Of a stretch of DNA of 64,000 nucleotides, positions 17,515-26,601 are shown piece by piece (within the stretch, counting starts at the first letter, position 1; every line of letters begins with the position of its first letter). Below the pieces are notes generated by a model. It worked only from the letters and a program-made list of their open reading frames with translations. It was not told where the DNA came from and did not search any database. The position numbers and the translations under genes were made by a program. Source of the stretch: Acinetobacter baretiae (GTDB taxonomy: Bacteria > Pseudomonadota > Gammaproteobacteria > Pseudomonadales > Moraxellaceae); NCBI RefSeq assembly GCF_015627105.1, contig NZ_VTDM01000018.1, positions 1-64,000 of the forward strand, written 5' to 3'.

Positions 17515-18513
17515 ATGATTAATGTTGCTATTAATGGATTCGGCCGTATTGGACGTAGCTTTGTACGTGCGTTACAGGCAAAGCAAAATGAAATTAACAT
17601 CGTTGCAATTAATGATCTTGGATCTGTAAAGCAATTAGCACATCTATTAAAGTATGATACAGCTTTTGGTAATTTCCCAGAAGCTATTCGCATTGAAGAA
17701 AATGCAATCTTTATTGGCGATAAAAAAATTGCAGTATACCAAGAAAGAGATCCAGAAAATCTACCTTGGAAAGAGTTAGAAGTTGACGTTGTACTTGAAT
17801 CTACAGGTGTATTTGTTAGTGGTCCTGCTGCATCAAAACATTTAAAAGCAGGTGCGAAAAAAGTAGTTATTTCTGCACCAGCATCTGATGTAGATTTAAC
17901 AATTGTTCATGGTGTAAACCAACATTTATATGACAAAGAAAATCATCACATCGTATCAAATGCATCATGCACAACAAACTGTTTAGCACCAATTGCTAAA
18001 GTGATTCATGATAACTTCGGTATTGAAAGTGGTCTAATGACAACAATTCATGCCTATACACAAGATCAAAACTTGCAAGATTCACCGCATAAAGACATGC
18101 GCCGTGCACGTTGTGCAGCACAAAACATGGTACCTACATCTACAGGCGCTGCAAAAGCCATTGGTCTAGTTATTCCTGAACTAAAAGGGAAGCTTGATGG
18201 TTACGCAGTACGTGTACCTGTGATTACAGGTTCAATGGTTGATTTAACATTAAATCTGAAAAAAGAAACAACTGTTGAAGAAGTTAAAGCTGTTGTGAAA
18301 AAAGCGGCTGAAAATGAATTAAAAGGTGTACTTGAATATACAGAAGATGAAATTGTATCTTCAGATATTATCAAGAACCCATCTTCTTCAATCTTTGATG
18401 CAGAATTAACCAACCTTATGGGTGGTAAATTCCTAAAAATCACAAGCTGGTATGACAACGAATGGGGCTTCTCTAATCGTTTGATCGATACGATTCAGGT
18501 TGTTGCTAAATAA
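17515..18513 (+). CDS. gap: glyceraldehyde-3-phosphate dehydrogenase, type I
   Basis: This enzyme oxidises glyceraldehyde 3-phosphate to 1,3-bisphosphoglycerate with NAD in the cytoplasm. The 332-residue protein has the nucleotide-binding motif NGFGRIGR at residue 7, the catalytic Cys152 in SNASCTTNCLAP, and the C-terminal SWYDNEWG block. In Acinetobacter, which lacks a complete classical glycolysis, the enzyme is expected to serve mainly gluconeogenesis and the lower part of the Entner-Doudoroff route. The gene is monocistronic, with a GGTGAG ribosome site and its own terminator. Confidence 0.95.
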   Translation: MINVAINGFGRIGRSFVRALQAKQNEINIVAINDLGSVKQLAHLLKYDTAFGNFPEAIRIEENAIFIGDKKIAVYQERDPENLPWKELEVDVVLESTGVFVSGPAASKHLKAGAKKVVISAPASDVDLTIVHGVNQHLYDKENHHIVSNASCTTNCLAPIAKVIHDNFGIESGLMTTIHAYTQDQNLQDSPHKDMRRARCAAQNMVPTSTGAAKAIGLVIPELKGKLDGYAVRVPVITGSMVDLTLNLKKETTVEEVKAVVKKAAENELKGVLEYTEDEIVSSDIIKNPSSSIFDAELTNLMGGKFLKITSWYDNEWGFSNRLIDTIQVVAK

Positions 18514-18531
18514 GCTTCACTGAAAAACATA

Positions 18532-18567
18532 AGCCAGTATGTCTATCTTAGATATACTGGCTTTTTT
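18532..18567. terminator. terminator between gap and dgkA
   Basis: A 9-bp stem, AGCCAGTAT (18532-18540) with ATACTGGCT (18554-18562), is followed by a T run to 18567. It serves gap and probably also the convergent dgkA. Confidence 0.8.
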
Positions 18568-18574
18568 AATGAGA

Positions 18575-18949
18575 TTATAGAAATATAACCGCAATCCATG
18601 TAATCGTAATAATACTTAAAGCCATAAATTGTGCAGCACTCCCCATGTCTTTGGCTATTTTAGCTAAAGGATGGCGATCTAAAGAAATTCGGTCAACAAC
18701 CGCTTCTATTGCAGAATTGAGCAATTCGACCATAATGGCAAACAAACCCACAATGATTAATAAAATATGCTCGACTTTAGAAATATCTAAAAGAAAACTA
18801 ATTGGTAATAACACTAAATTTAAGTAAATAATTTGTCGAAAGGCTGCTTCATTTTTGAAAGCAGATTTAAAACCAGACATCGAGTAATTGAAAGCATTAA
18901 AAATACGTTTTAACCCCGTTTGACCTTTGAGGGGAAGGTGCTGACTCAT
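18575..18949 (-). CDS. dgkA: diacylglycerol kinase
   Basis: This small inner-membrane enzyme phosphorylates diacylglycerol to phosphatidic acid, recycling the lipid released by membrane-derived glycan synthesis. The 124-residue protein has the family's NEAAFRQ segment, three membrane helices, and the signature VELLNSAIEAVVDR near residue 75. I chose the ATG at 18949 (MSQHLP), which gives the usual length; an ATG at 18964 would add five residues. Neither has a strong ribosome site. The gene converges on gap. Confidence 0.93.
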   Translation of the reverse strand: MSQHLPLKGQTGLKRIFNAFNYSMSGFKSAFKNEAAFRQIIYLNLVLLPISFLLDISKVEHILLIIVGLFAIMVELLNSAIEAVVDRISLDRHPLAKIAKDMGSAAQFMALSIITITWIAVIFL

Positions 18950-19106
18950 AATAAAAATAATCATTAACAGTAATGATTTAGATCATACCGTGTTCAGTAT
19001 GAAGTAAAAATGAAATTATAGATAAAATTAAACCGTGATGTAATATCTTATGTATTTGTCAATAAAACTTGTTATGCTCATTTTTTTGTTACAGTAACAT
19101 TTTAAC

Positions 19107-19688
19107 ATGCAAGAAAGATCTAACCATTTTTTGATTGAAAAAGGGTGTCTTCATGGTGCAAGACAAGTGAGTTCACCGAATTTTAATGCTCGACCAGATG
19201 CTACAGACATTCAGTTGATCGTTATACATAATATTAGCTTACCTCCTGCACAATTTGGTGGTGGATATATTGAGGATTTTTTTCAAAATCGCTTAGATCA
19301 TCATCAACATCCTTATTTTAAGCACATTGAAGGGCTAAAAGTTTCTGCACATTTGGTAATTTTACGTACAGGTGAGGTCATTCAGTGTGTTAACTTAAAT
19401 GATCGTGCTTGGCATGCAGGTCGTTCGAGTTATTTAGGGCGTCCAGAATGTAATGATTATTCGATTGGAATTGAGTTAGAAGGGTGTGATCATTTGCCTT
19501 TTGAGCGCATACAATATACGGTGTTGTCAAAGGTTGTGGCATGTTTACAAGCACATTATCCTCAAATTCAACAGCATTTGGCAGGGCACTCTGACATTGC
19601 ACCAATACGAAAAACAGACCCTGGTCCATGTTTTGACTGGATACATTTTCGTAATCTCGTCTCGAAAGAAAAAAGTAATCATTGCTAA
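19107..19688 (+). CDS. ampD: 1,6-anhydro-N-acetylmuramyl-L-alanine amidase AmpD
   Basis: This cytoplasmic zinc amidase cleaves the stem peptide from anhydro-muropeptides imported during cell-wall turnover. The 193-residue protein has the zinc-site pieces VIHNISLPP (first His), GHSDIAPIRKTDPGPCFDW (second His and the Asp/Cys region), and the SYLGRPECNDYSIGIELEG block. There is no signal peptide, as expected for AmpD and unlike periplasmic paralogues. It lies just upstream of murJ on the same strand (69-base gap). With the mupP-like gene at 9.9 kb it marks an active muropeptide-recycling route. Confidence 0.93.
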   Translation: MQERSNHFLIEKGCLHGARQVSSPNFNARPDATDIQLIVIHNISLPPAQFGGGYIEDFFQNRLDHHQHPYFKHIEGLKVSAHLVILRTGEVIQCVNLNDRAWHAGRSSYLGRPECNDYSIGIELEGCDHLPFERIQYTVLSKVVACLQAHYPQIQQHLAGHSDIAPIRKTDPGPCFDWIHFRNLVSKEKSNHC

Positions 19689-19757
19689 TTTATAACGGAA
19701 AAAAGTTTTTTTTTGATTAAAATAGCGACTTTAAAAATAACGAATTAGGAATCACGC

Positions 19758-21299
19758 ATGGCGCTTTGGCGATCGACATTTGTCGTAAGTGCAATGACGA
19801 TGCTCTCACGTATTTTAGGTTTAGTCCGTGACATGGTGTTGTTAAATGTATTTGGAGCAGGAAAAGAGTTTGATGTATTTGTAGTGGCCTTTCGTATTCC
19901 TAATTTTTTTAGGCGACTCTTTGCTGAAGGTGCATTTTCTCAAGCGTTTATTCCTGTACTGACTGAATATAAAACTGAGCGTTTACATGCAGAGGTACAA
20001 ATACTGATTAGTCGTGTATTTGGTTGCTTGTTGATGTTGATGTCAACTTTAACTTTGTTTGCGATGATCATTGCACCTGCAATTATCTATATTTATGCAC
20101 CAGGATTTCATGAGCATCCAGAAAAATTTGCTGATGCTGTTGGGATGTTTCGGTTAACGATTCCATATTTATTGTTTATGTCATTAACTGCATTTGCAAG
20201 CAGTATTCTCAATAGTTATGACTCATTTTTCAGTCCTGCCTTTTCGCCAGTGTTACTCAATGTTGCCATGATTGCAGGTGCATGGTGGTTAGCTCCATAT
20301 ATGGAAACCCCTATTATGTCTTTAGGGTGGGCTGTTATTGCCGCAGGCATGGTGCAATTGGCCATACAAATTCCTGAACTGTGGCGTAAAAAATTACTGA
20401 TTACACCTAAAATAGATTTTAAACATGAAGGTGTCAGAAAAATTTTAAAACTCATGCTTCCTGCACTTTTTGGTGTGTCTGTGACGCAAATTAATTTATT
20501 GCTCAACACCATTTGGGCTTCTTTTATGCAAGATGGTTCGGTGTCGTGGCTTTACAGTGCAGAACGTATGACAGAATTGCCATTAGGTTTAATTGGCGTG
20601 GCGATTGGTACGGTGATTTTACCTTCACTTTCAGCACGCCATGCCGAACAAGATACTGAAAAATTTAAGGCCATGATTGATTGGGCTGCTCGGGTGATTA
20701 TTTTGGTGGGTGTACCTGCCAGTTTGGCATTGTTTATGTTGTCTACTCCAATCATTCAAGCATTATTTCAGCATGGTGAGTTTTCTTTAAGAGATACTCA
20801 AATGACAGCATTGGCTTTGCAATCTATGAGTGGGGGCGTGTTGGCCTTTATGCTGATTAAAGTCTTTGCGCCGGGGTTTTATGCACAACAAGATACAAAG
20901 ACACCTGTTCGTGTGGGGTTAATTGCTGTGGCAACGAATGCAATTAGTAATGTGATATTTATTAGCTTATTTAAATATTTAGATTGGCATGCTCCACATA
21001 TGGCATTAGGAATGTCATCTTCTCTTTCTGCTTTAGCCAATGCAGGATTATTGTATTATTTTTTACATGTTCGTGGCATATTTCGCTTTGGTTCACATTG
21101 GAAAAAAATTGCCTGTCAATATGGCATTGCCAATGTCACCATGGTTGTGGCGCTATGGTGTGGATTACATTTTTACGATGGTACACAGGCTCAGTGGATA
21201 CGTATTGCTGAAGTGATGGGTTTATGCGTGGTGGGTGTTTTAGCATATGCAGTTGCACTGATCTGTAGTGGTTTTAGGCCACGACATTTAAAACCTTAA
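19758..21299 (+). CDS. murJ: lipid II flippase MurJ (MviN)
   Basis: This inner-membrane MOP-superfamily transporter moves lipid II to the periplasmic face for peptidoglycan assembly. The 513-residue protein has about 14 hydrophobic segments and the family opening (SRILGLVRDMVLLNVFGAG, then FRIPNFFRRLFAEGAFSQAF). In Acinetobacter this gene, also called mviN, lies beside the FKBP genes at the left flank of the K locus, exactly as here. It is co-directional with ampD and ends at a hairpin facing the FKBP gene. Confidence 0.95.
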   Translation: MALWRSTFVVSAMTMLSRILGLVRDMVLLNVFGAGKEFDVFVVAFRIPNFFRRLFAEGAFSQAFIPVLTEYKTERLHAEVQILISRVFGCLLMLMSTLTLFAMIIAPAIIYIYAPGFHEHPEKFADAVGMFRLTIPYLLFMSLTAFASSILNSYDSFFSPAFSPVLLNVAMIAGAWWLAPYMETPIMSLGWAVIAAGMVQLAIQIPELWRKKLLITPKIDFKHEGVRKILKLMLPALFGVSVTQINLLLNTIWASFMQDGSVSWLYSAERMTELPLGLIGVAIGTVILPSLSARHAEQDTEKFKAMIDWAARVIILVGVPASLALFMLSTPIIQALFQHGEFSLRDTQMTALALQSMSGGVLAFMLIKVFAPGFYAQQDTKTPVRVGLIAVATNAISNVIFISLFKYLDWHAPHMALGMSSSLSALANAGLLYYFLHVRGIFRFGSHWKKIACQYGIANVTMVVALWCGLHFYDGTQAQWIRIAEVMGLCVVGVLAYAVALICSGFRPRHLKP

Positions 21300-21314
21300 A
21301 CGAATGTTTATTGT

Positions 21315-21343
21315 ACTGCCCTTGATATGCTTAAAAGGGCAGT
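21315..21343. terminator. convergent hairpin between murJ and the FKBP gene
   Basis: A perfect 9-bp stem (ACTGCCCTT at 21315-21323 with AAGGGCAGT at 21335-21343) has an 11-base loop. It lies between two converging stops. T runs are weak on both sides, so efficiency is uncertain. Confidence 0.5.
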
Positions 21344-21351
21344 CACCTATA

Positions 21352-22056
21352 TTATTCTGCAACTTTAATCAGTTCAACATCAAAAATTAAAGTACTGTCT
21401 GGCTCAATTGCATCGCCTGCACCAATAGCACCATAACCTAATTTGGCTGGAATAAAAAAGCGAGATTTACCTCCCTCTTTCATGGTACCCAAACCTTGTG
21501 CAAGGCCTGTGATTACTTCATTAATTTTTAAAGTTACAGGTTGCTGACGTGCAATGGAGCTATCAAAAACAGTACCATCAATTAAGCGACCTTCATAATT
21601 AATAGTGACTGTACTGTCTTTGCTTGGGCTACGACCTGTACCTGCATTCAGTACTAGGTATTGAAGGCCTGTATCTGTGGTAATAACCCCAGTTTTTTTT
21701 GCGTTATCTGCTAAAAACTGTTCACTTTCACGATTATTTTTTTCTGAAACACGCTGTAGCGCATTTAATTCTTTTGCTTCTGATTGTTTTTTATATCGAT
21801 CAAGAACTTTCATCATCTCTTGTTCTGATAAAGCAGGTTGTCGACCTTTAGCTGCGCTACTTAAACCTTGAATAAATGCATCAAGATTAATTCCTTGTAA
21901 GGCATCTGCATTATTTTTTCCCAATAAATAACCCAAACTGTAGCCCGCTTGATCACCTTGTGGGCTACTTGATATCACCGTATTATTGTTCGGTACTGCC
22001 ATCAGTGAGCTAGATATACTGACCATGGTACACAAGACTAAAATATTCTTTATCAT
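21352..22056 (-). CDS. exported FKBP-type peptidyl-prolyl isomerase (FklB/FkpA-like)
   Basis: This 234-residue isomerase has a signal peptide (about residues 1-20, ...SSLMAV), an N-terminal helical dimerisation segment (SLGYLLGKNNAD... through KELNALQRVSEKN), and a C-terminal FKBP domain (TVTINYEGRLIDGTVFDSS near residue 145, FFIPAKLGYG near residue 204). It should catalyse prolyl isomerisation and chaperone folding in the periplasm. It is the second of two tandem paralogues, separated from the first by a terminator-like hairpin. FKBP genes mark the left boundary of the K locus in Acinetobacter. Confidence 0.88.
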   Translation of the reverse strand: MIKNILVLCTMVSISSSLMAVPNNNTVISSSPQGDQAGYSLGYLLGKNNADALQGINLDAFIQGLSSAAKGRQPALSEQEMMKVLDRYKKQSEAKELNALQRVSEKNNRESEQFLADNAKKTGVITTDTGLQYLVLNAGTGRSPSKDSTVTINYEGRLIDGTVFDSSIARQQPVTLKINEVITGLAQGLGTMKEGGKSRFFIPAKLGYGAIGAGDAIEPDSTLIFDVELIKVAE

Positions 22057-22077
22057 TTCATGACCTCTAAATTAAAA

Positions 22078-22101
22078 ATGGAGAGCATTACCGCTCTCCA
22101 T
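22078..22101 (-). terminator. terminator between the two FKBP genes
   Basis: On the minus strand the perfect 9-bp stem ATGGAGAGC/GCTCTCCAT (22078-22086 with 22093-22101) is followed by five T. It lies just after the stop of the upstream FKBP gene and probably separates expression of the two paralogues. Confidence 0.7.
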
Positions 22102-22108
22102 CATCTGA

Positions 22109-22798
22109 TTATTTGACTGAGATGAGGTCGACTTTAAAAATCAACACGCTATTTGCAGGAATACTGCCGACACTGTGTTCGCCATAACCTAATTTAGCAG
22201 GGACATAAAGCATCATGCTACCGCCTTCTTTAATCATTGGTAAACCTTCAACCCAACCTGGAATGGTCGATGCAAGTGGTAAATCGACAGGTTCATTACG
22301 CTTAAATGAGCTGTCAAATACTGTTCCATCTACAAGCTTGCCTTCATAATTGACTTTCACAGTAGACATGGCAGTAGGAGATTTCCCTGTACCTTCTTTT
22401 AGAATTTGGTATTGCAGTCCTGAAGCTGTGGTTTTAATATCTGGTTTCTTTGCATTGTCTGCCAAGAATGTATCATTTTTTGCATTTAATGATTTTGCTT
22501 TTTCTTCTAATGTTTTTTGATACGCAGTCAATGCATTTTTAACGTCTTCTTCACTATAACGCGCTGTTTTATGTGACTTGCCATCTTCAATGCCTTTGGC
22601 AAGTTGCTTGCTGTCTATTTCTTCTGGCAACTGTGAACCGAGTTGGTAGCCTTGAGTGTAGCTTAAAACTTTAATTGGGTCTGTTGTTTTTGCAACTTTT
22701 GGTTTTTGTTCTGCTTCATCGTGTTTTGAACAAGCGACAGGCAGGAGTGCCATGCCAGTTAAAAGAACCGCAACAGAAACAGGTAAAATCTTACTCAT
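22109..22798 (-). CDS. fkpA: FKBP-type peptidyl-prolyl isomerase, probable lipoprotein (FkpA)
   Basis: This 229-residue FKBP isomerase has a lipoprotein-type signal: hydrophobic residues 5-20 then LLPVACSKH, with Cys23 as likely lipidation site (lipobox PVAC, slightly unusual). An N-terminal helical segment (LSYTQGYQLGSQLPEE) precedes the FKBP domain (VNYEGKLVDGTVFDSSFKRNEP, LYVPAKLGYG). It would be anchored on the periplasmic side of a membrane, matured by LspA. It corresponds in position to fkpA at the left edge of the Acinetobacter K locus. Its promoter must lie in the 280-base gap it shares with gna. Confidence 0.88.
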   Translation of the reverse strand: MSKILPVSVAVLLTGMALLPVACSKHDEAEQKPKVAKTTDPIKVLSYTQGYQLGSQLPEEIDSKQLAKGIEDGKSHKTARYSEEDVKNALTAYQKTLEEKAKSLNAKNDTFLADNAKKPDIKTTASGLQYQILKEGTGKSPTAMSTVKVNYEGKLVDGTVFDSSFKRNEPVDLPLASTIPGWVEGLPMIKEGGSMMLYVPAKLGYGEHSVGSIPANSVLIFKVDLISVK

Positions 22799-23078
22799 AG
22801 TGATATCCTAACATCTACATTTTTATCATACTGCGAAGTATGATGTGACTTATTAAACCAAGCATATAACGTATTGTATCGAAACGATATGCTTTTTATG
22901 TGAAAGCAAGAAGCTTAAGTGAAAAAAGCTGTTGAAAAACTGTAAAAGCCCCCTTAAATTTTAACTTTTTTTCGCTACATTTTTCAAAAACAAAAATCGC
23001 AAATTCTGCTATATTAACGCCTTGACCGATCGCTGAAAGGTCACCAAAAAAAATATTAATTTTTAGGATAAAAACCAT

Positions 23079-24356
23079 ATGTTGCAACACCCTCACCTTC
23101 GTATTGCAGTGGTTGGACTAGGCTATGTTGGCCTGCCTTTAGCTGTTGAATTTGGTAAACAGGTCGCAACAGTTGGGTTTGATATTCAAGAAAAGCGTAT
23201 TACAGCTTTACGTCAAGGACATGATCACACTTTGGAAACATCGGCTGATGAATTGGCTCAAGCCACGCATCTAAGCTATAGCACCACTATTGAAGATTTA
23301 GCAGAATGTAATTTTTTTATTGTGACAGTACCTACACCAATCGATCAGTATAAACAGCCCGATTTAATGCCTTTGATTCATGCCTCAAAAAGTATTGCAA
23401 CTGTATTAAAAAAAGGCGATATCGTTGTATATGAGTCTACAGTCTATCCCGGTGCAACAGAGGAAGTCTGTATTCCTATACTCGAAGAAATATCTAGATT
23501 ACGCTTTAATCAAGATTTTTTTGCAGGTTATAGCCCTGAACGTATTAATCCGGGTGATAAACAACACCGAGTGACCAATATCTTAAAAATTACATCTGGC
23601 TCAACACCAGAAACAGCAGAATATATTGATTCTGTTTATCGGTTAATTATTCAAGCAGGGACTTATAAAGCAACCACCATTAAGGTCGCGGAAGCAGCCA
23701 AAGTGATTGAAAATACACAACGTGATGTCAATATTGCATTGATCAATGAGCTTGCGCTGATCTTTAATAAAATGGGTATAGACACAGAGGAAGTTTTACA
23801 AGCAGCAGGTACGAAATGGAATTTTTTACCTTTTCGCCCAGGGTTGGTCGGAGGGCACTGTATTGGAGTGGACCCGTATTATTTAACTCATAAAGCGCAA
23901 GCCATTGGATATCATCCAGAAATCATTTTGGCAGGTCGACGTTTAAATGATGGTATGGCAAGTTATGTGGTCACACAATTGATCAAAACGATGATCAAAA
24001 AACGAATACAAGTAGAAGAGGCAAAGGTTTTGGTCTTAGGGCTGAGTTTTAAAGAAAATTGCCCAGATGTCAGAAATACAAAAGTAATTGATATTGTTAA
24101 AGAATTAAAAGAATATCATATTGATGTAGATATTTATGACCCATGGGTAGATACACACGATGTGATGCATGAGTATGGCGTTAGTTTAATTGATACACCT
24201 AAACAGCAATATTATGATGCTGTTGTATTGGCTGTAGCACATGATCAATTCAAAACCTTGACACAACCCCAAATTGCACAAATGGCAAAAACTAATTTTG
24301 TATTGTATGACTTAAAGTATGTGTTACCAAAGCATGTTGTTGATATTCGTTTGTAG
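23079..24356 (+). CDS. gna: UDP-N-acetylhexosamine 6-dehydrogenase (Gna; WbpO/TviB type)
   Basis: This enzyme oxidises the C6 hydroxyl of a UDP-N-acetylhexosamine twice with NAD to give the uronic acid. The 425-residue protein shows the Rossmann motif [15 protein letters not shown] near residue 13, [10 protein letters not shown] near residue 150, the catalytic Lys/Asn segment [16 protein letters not shown], and the catalytic Cys in [14 protein letters not shown]. It is the first gene of the rightward glycan cluster. Together with the WbpP/TviC-type epimerase at 28.8 kb it predicts UDP-GalNAcA as a donor. In most Acinetobacter K loci gna follows divergent wza-wzb-wzc; here those are absent. 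Confidence 0.93.
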   Translation: MLQHPHLRIAVVGLGYVGLPLAVEFGKQVATVGFDIQEKRITALRQGHDHTLETSADELAQATHLSYSTTIEDLAECNFFIVTVPTPIDQYKQPDLMPLIHASKSIATVLKKGDIVVYESTVYPGATEEVCIPILEEISRLRFNQDFFAGYSPERINPGDKQHRVTNILKITSGSTPETAEYIDSVYRLIIQAGTYKATTIKVAEAAKVIENTQRDVNIALINELALIFNKMGIDTEEVLQAAGTKWNFLPFRPGLVGGHCIGVDPYYLTHKAQAIGYHPEIILAGRRLNDGMASYVVTQLIKTMIKKRIQVEEAKVLVLGLSFKENCPDVRNTKVIDIVKELKEYHIDVDIYDPWVDTHDVMHEYGVSLIDTPKQQYYDAVVLAVAHDQFKTLTQPQIAQMAKTNFVLYDLKYVLPKHVVDIRL

Positions 24357-24362
24357 TCACAT

Positions 24363-25625
24363 ATGAAAAAAGTATATCGTAATTCACTGTGGATGATGTC
24401 TGAAAAGCTATTGTCTATTGTGGGGCTAATTTTTGTGACATCATTTGTAGCACGATACATTGGCCCTGAAAACTTTGGTAAATTAACGTTTGCGACGTCT
24501 ATTTTTGCGATTGTACAAACCCTTGCCATGTTTGGTTCAGACAATATTATTTTTCAAAAAACCAGCCAACGCCGTGCAACAGGTGAGCGTATTATTGCTG
24601 CCACTAAACATACACGCAATGTATTTTATGTGCTCTTTGCCACTGTTGTTTTGGGGTATTTATATTTTTCTGTCGATCAATTGACCTTCATTTTTTCATT
24701 GGCCTCTTGTGTGGCCGTGTATTTTGCATTGCACGATGTTTATAACATCTATTTTAATGCGACCCTACAGTCACATTTAAATACATTGTGTAATGTCACG
24801 GCAATACTGGTGAGTTTAGCGGTACGTTATGCAATTGCAATGTGGCAGTTACCTGTTGAGTACTTAAGTGTTCCGATTATATTGGTGACCTTCATTCCAT
24901 TTGTCATGCGCCGTATATTGTTTGAAAAGTATAAAACGACTCAACTTTACTCACTAAAGCAACGCCATACACAATATCGCAATTACATGCTTGGGGTCGG
25001 TAAAAAATTGGTTTTATATAGTTTATCTGTTGCCATTTTTACTAAAACATCACAATTGTTTTTAGGGTTGTCGTCACAGCATGATTTAGGTATTTATACT
25101 GTAGCCATGACTTTAGGTGCAAGTTTTTACTTTGTGCTTAATGCATTGATTTCTTCATTTTTAACTCAGATTTATGCAGAAAAATCATTTGAACACAGCC
25201 AAGTGATGGTGGCACGTTTAAATAGTATTGTGGCAGGAGTCGCTTTATCGGCATTGATGTTCTTTGCACTTTTTGGACATTTAATTGTTGATTGGCTGTA
25301 TGGGCCAGCCTATGTAGAAGTGAATCATATTTTAATTCCTGCAGTGATAGTGACTTTATTTTCGGGCTTATCTACTGTGGCAGAAAAATATTTAATTAAA
25401 TTTAATGCATATGACTATTTGCATAAAAAAACCATATTGTTGGTCTTGTTTAACGTGGTTTTAACGTACAGTGCAATTCATTTTTATGGCCTAAATGGTG
25501 CTATTTGGGCGATTTTAGTCACTGAATTGATGTCATTAACCTTGTTTAATTATTTTTATAAAAATGCTGTGATCTTGAACACGCATATACGTATGTTTAA
25601 ACCTTCGACTTATCGACACTTGTAG
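24363..25625 (+). CDS. wzx: Wzx-type oligosaccharide flippase
   Basis: This 420-residue polytopic inner-membrane protein of the polysaccharide-transport (MOP) superfamily has about 12 hydrophobic segments and the N-terminal pattern SLWMMSEKLLSIVGLIFVTSF followed by RYIGPENFGKLTFATS, typical of Wzx. Such proteins flip undecaprenyl-linked oligosaccharide units to the periplasm. It lies 6 bases after gna and just before the glycosyltransferases. It is the only large multi-span protein in the cluster, so no separate Wzy polymerase is visible. Substrate specificity cannot be read from sequence. Confidence 0.87.
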   Translation: MKKVYRNSLWMMSEKLLSIVGLIFVTSFVARYIGPENFGKLTFATSIFAIVQTLAMFGSDNIIFQKTSQRRATGERIIAATKHTRNVFYVLFATVVLGYLYFSVDQLTFIFSLASCVAVYFALHDVYNIYFNATLQSHLNTLCNVTAILVSLAVRYAIAMWQLPVEYLSVPIILVTFIPFVMRRILFEKYKTTQLYSLKQRHTQYRNYMLGVGKKLVLYSLSVAIFTKTSQLFLGLSSQHDLGIYTVAMTLGASFYFVLNALISSFLTQIYAEKSFEHSQVMVARLNSIVAGVALSALMFFALFGHLIVDWLYGPAYVEVNHILIPAVIVTLFSGLSTVAEKYLIKFNAYDYLHKKTILLVLFNVVLTYSAIHFYGLNGAIWAILVTELMSLTLFNYFYKNAVILNTHIRMFKPSTYRHL

Positions 25626-25629
25626 GCGC

Positions 25630-26601
25630 ATGATCATGCAACTAAGCTTAATTATTCCGATCTATAAGGTGGAATCTTATATTGAGGCATGTATACAAAG
25701 TGTATGTATGCAATTACCACAAGATGGTGTTGAAATTATACTAATCAATGATGGTACACCAGATCAGTCGATGTATTTGGCACGTGAGTATTTACAAAGA
25801 CAATCCGCTTTTGTACAACAACAGTTTAAATGTATTGATCAGCAAAATATGGGATTAAGTGGTGCACGCAATACAGGTTTAGCGCATGCAACAGGGCAGT
25901 ATGTGGCTTTTTTAGATGCAGATGATGTACTCAAAGCCGATTATTTCCAAGAGATTTTAAGTATTTTAAATGCTCATCCCATGCTTGATCTTATACAATT
26001 TCAAGCAGAACGAATTGATGATCAGGGTAAACATTATGCCTTTTTGAGTACAGTGCCCTATACAGGATATCAGCAACTGACCAATGATATGTATTTGAAT
26101 TTATTTAATCGCTCAGCATGGTTTTCTTGGCTTCGGGTATACCATCGTGATTTATTTAAAGACATACAATTTCCTGTTGGTCGTAATTATGAAGATGCAT
26201 ATACCACGCCATTTTTATTTTTAAATGCGAAAAATATCTATTTTAGTCATACAGTTTTATTGCAATATCGCATAAATGCACAAGGTATTACTGCCACAAA
26301 ATCTACAAAAAATATTGATGACTTAGGGCAATGTGCGTTGCATTATCTTGCTTATTTGAAGCAATACCCTGTACTCACACCTACACTTATTTCAATCAGC
26401 CAATCTTACATTTATGACAGTTTAAGTGCTGAAGGGTACGATTATGCGTGTTTACGTTGGTCGAAACTTAAGCCGTGTATTGAGCAAGCACAAATCGACC
26501 ATCGCTTACTACATAATCGCGGTAATCGTTTATTTTTACGCTTTGGCGTTTATTTTTTAGCGGTCGACCGTATTTTACGTCTGTGGGGGTTAAAATCATG
26601 A
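25630..26601 (+). CDS. glycosyltransferase family 2
   Basis: This 323-residue GT-A fold transferase has the family 2 opening LSLIIPIYKVESYIEACIQS, the nucleotide-binding NDGTPDQS, the GLSGARNTGLAHATG block, and the metal-binding DxD as FLDADD near residue 96. It should add one sugar to the growing undecaprenyl-linked unit at the cytoplasmic face. Two ATGs six bases apart (25630, 25636) could start translation. The stop overlaps the next transferase start by four bases (ATGA), so translation is coupled. Donor and acceptor are unknown. Confidence 0.88.
   Translation: MIMQLSLIIPIYKVESYIEACIQSVCMQLPQDGVEIILINDGTPDQSMYLAREYLQRQSAFVQQQFKCIDQQNMGLSGARNTGLAHATGQYVAFLDADDVLKADYFQEILSILNAHPMLDLIQFQAERIDDQGKHYAFLSTVPYTGYQQLTNDMYLNLFNRSAWFSWLRVYHRDLFKDIQFPVGRNYEDAYTTPFLFLNAKNIYFSHTVLLQYRINAQGITATKSTKNIDDLGQCALHYLAYLKQYPVLTPTLISISQSYIYDSLSAEGYDYACLRWSKLKPCIEQAQIDHRLLHNRGNRLFLRFGVYFLAVDRILRLWGLKS

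Noticed and set aside
22799-23078. JUMPstart/ops element before the K locus
   Set aside because: No match to the GGCGGTAG ops core was found in the 280-base gap.
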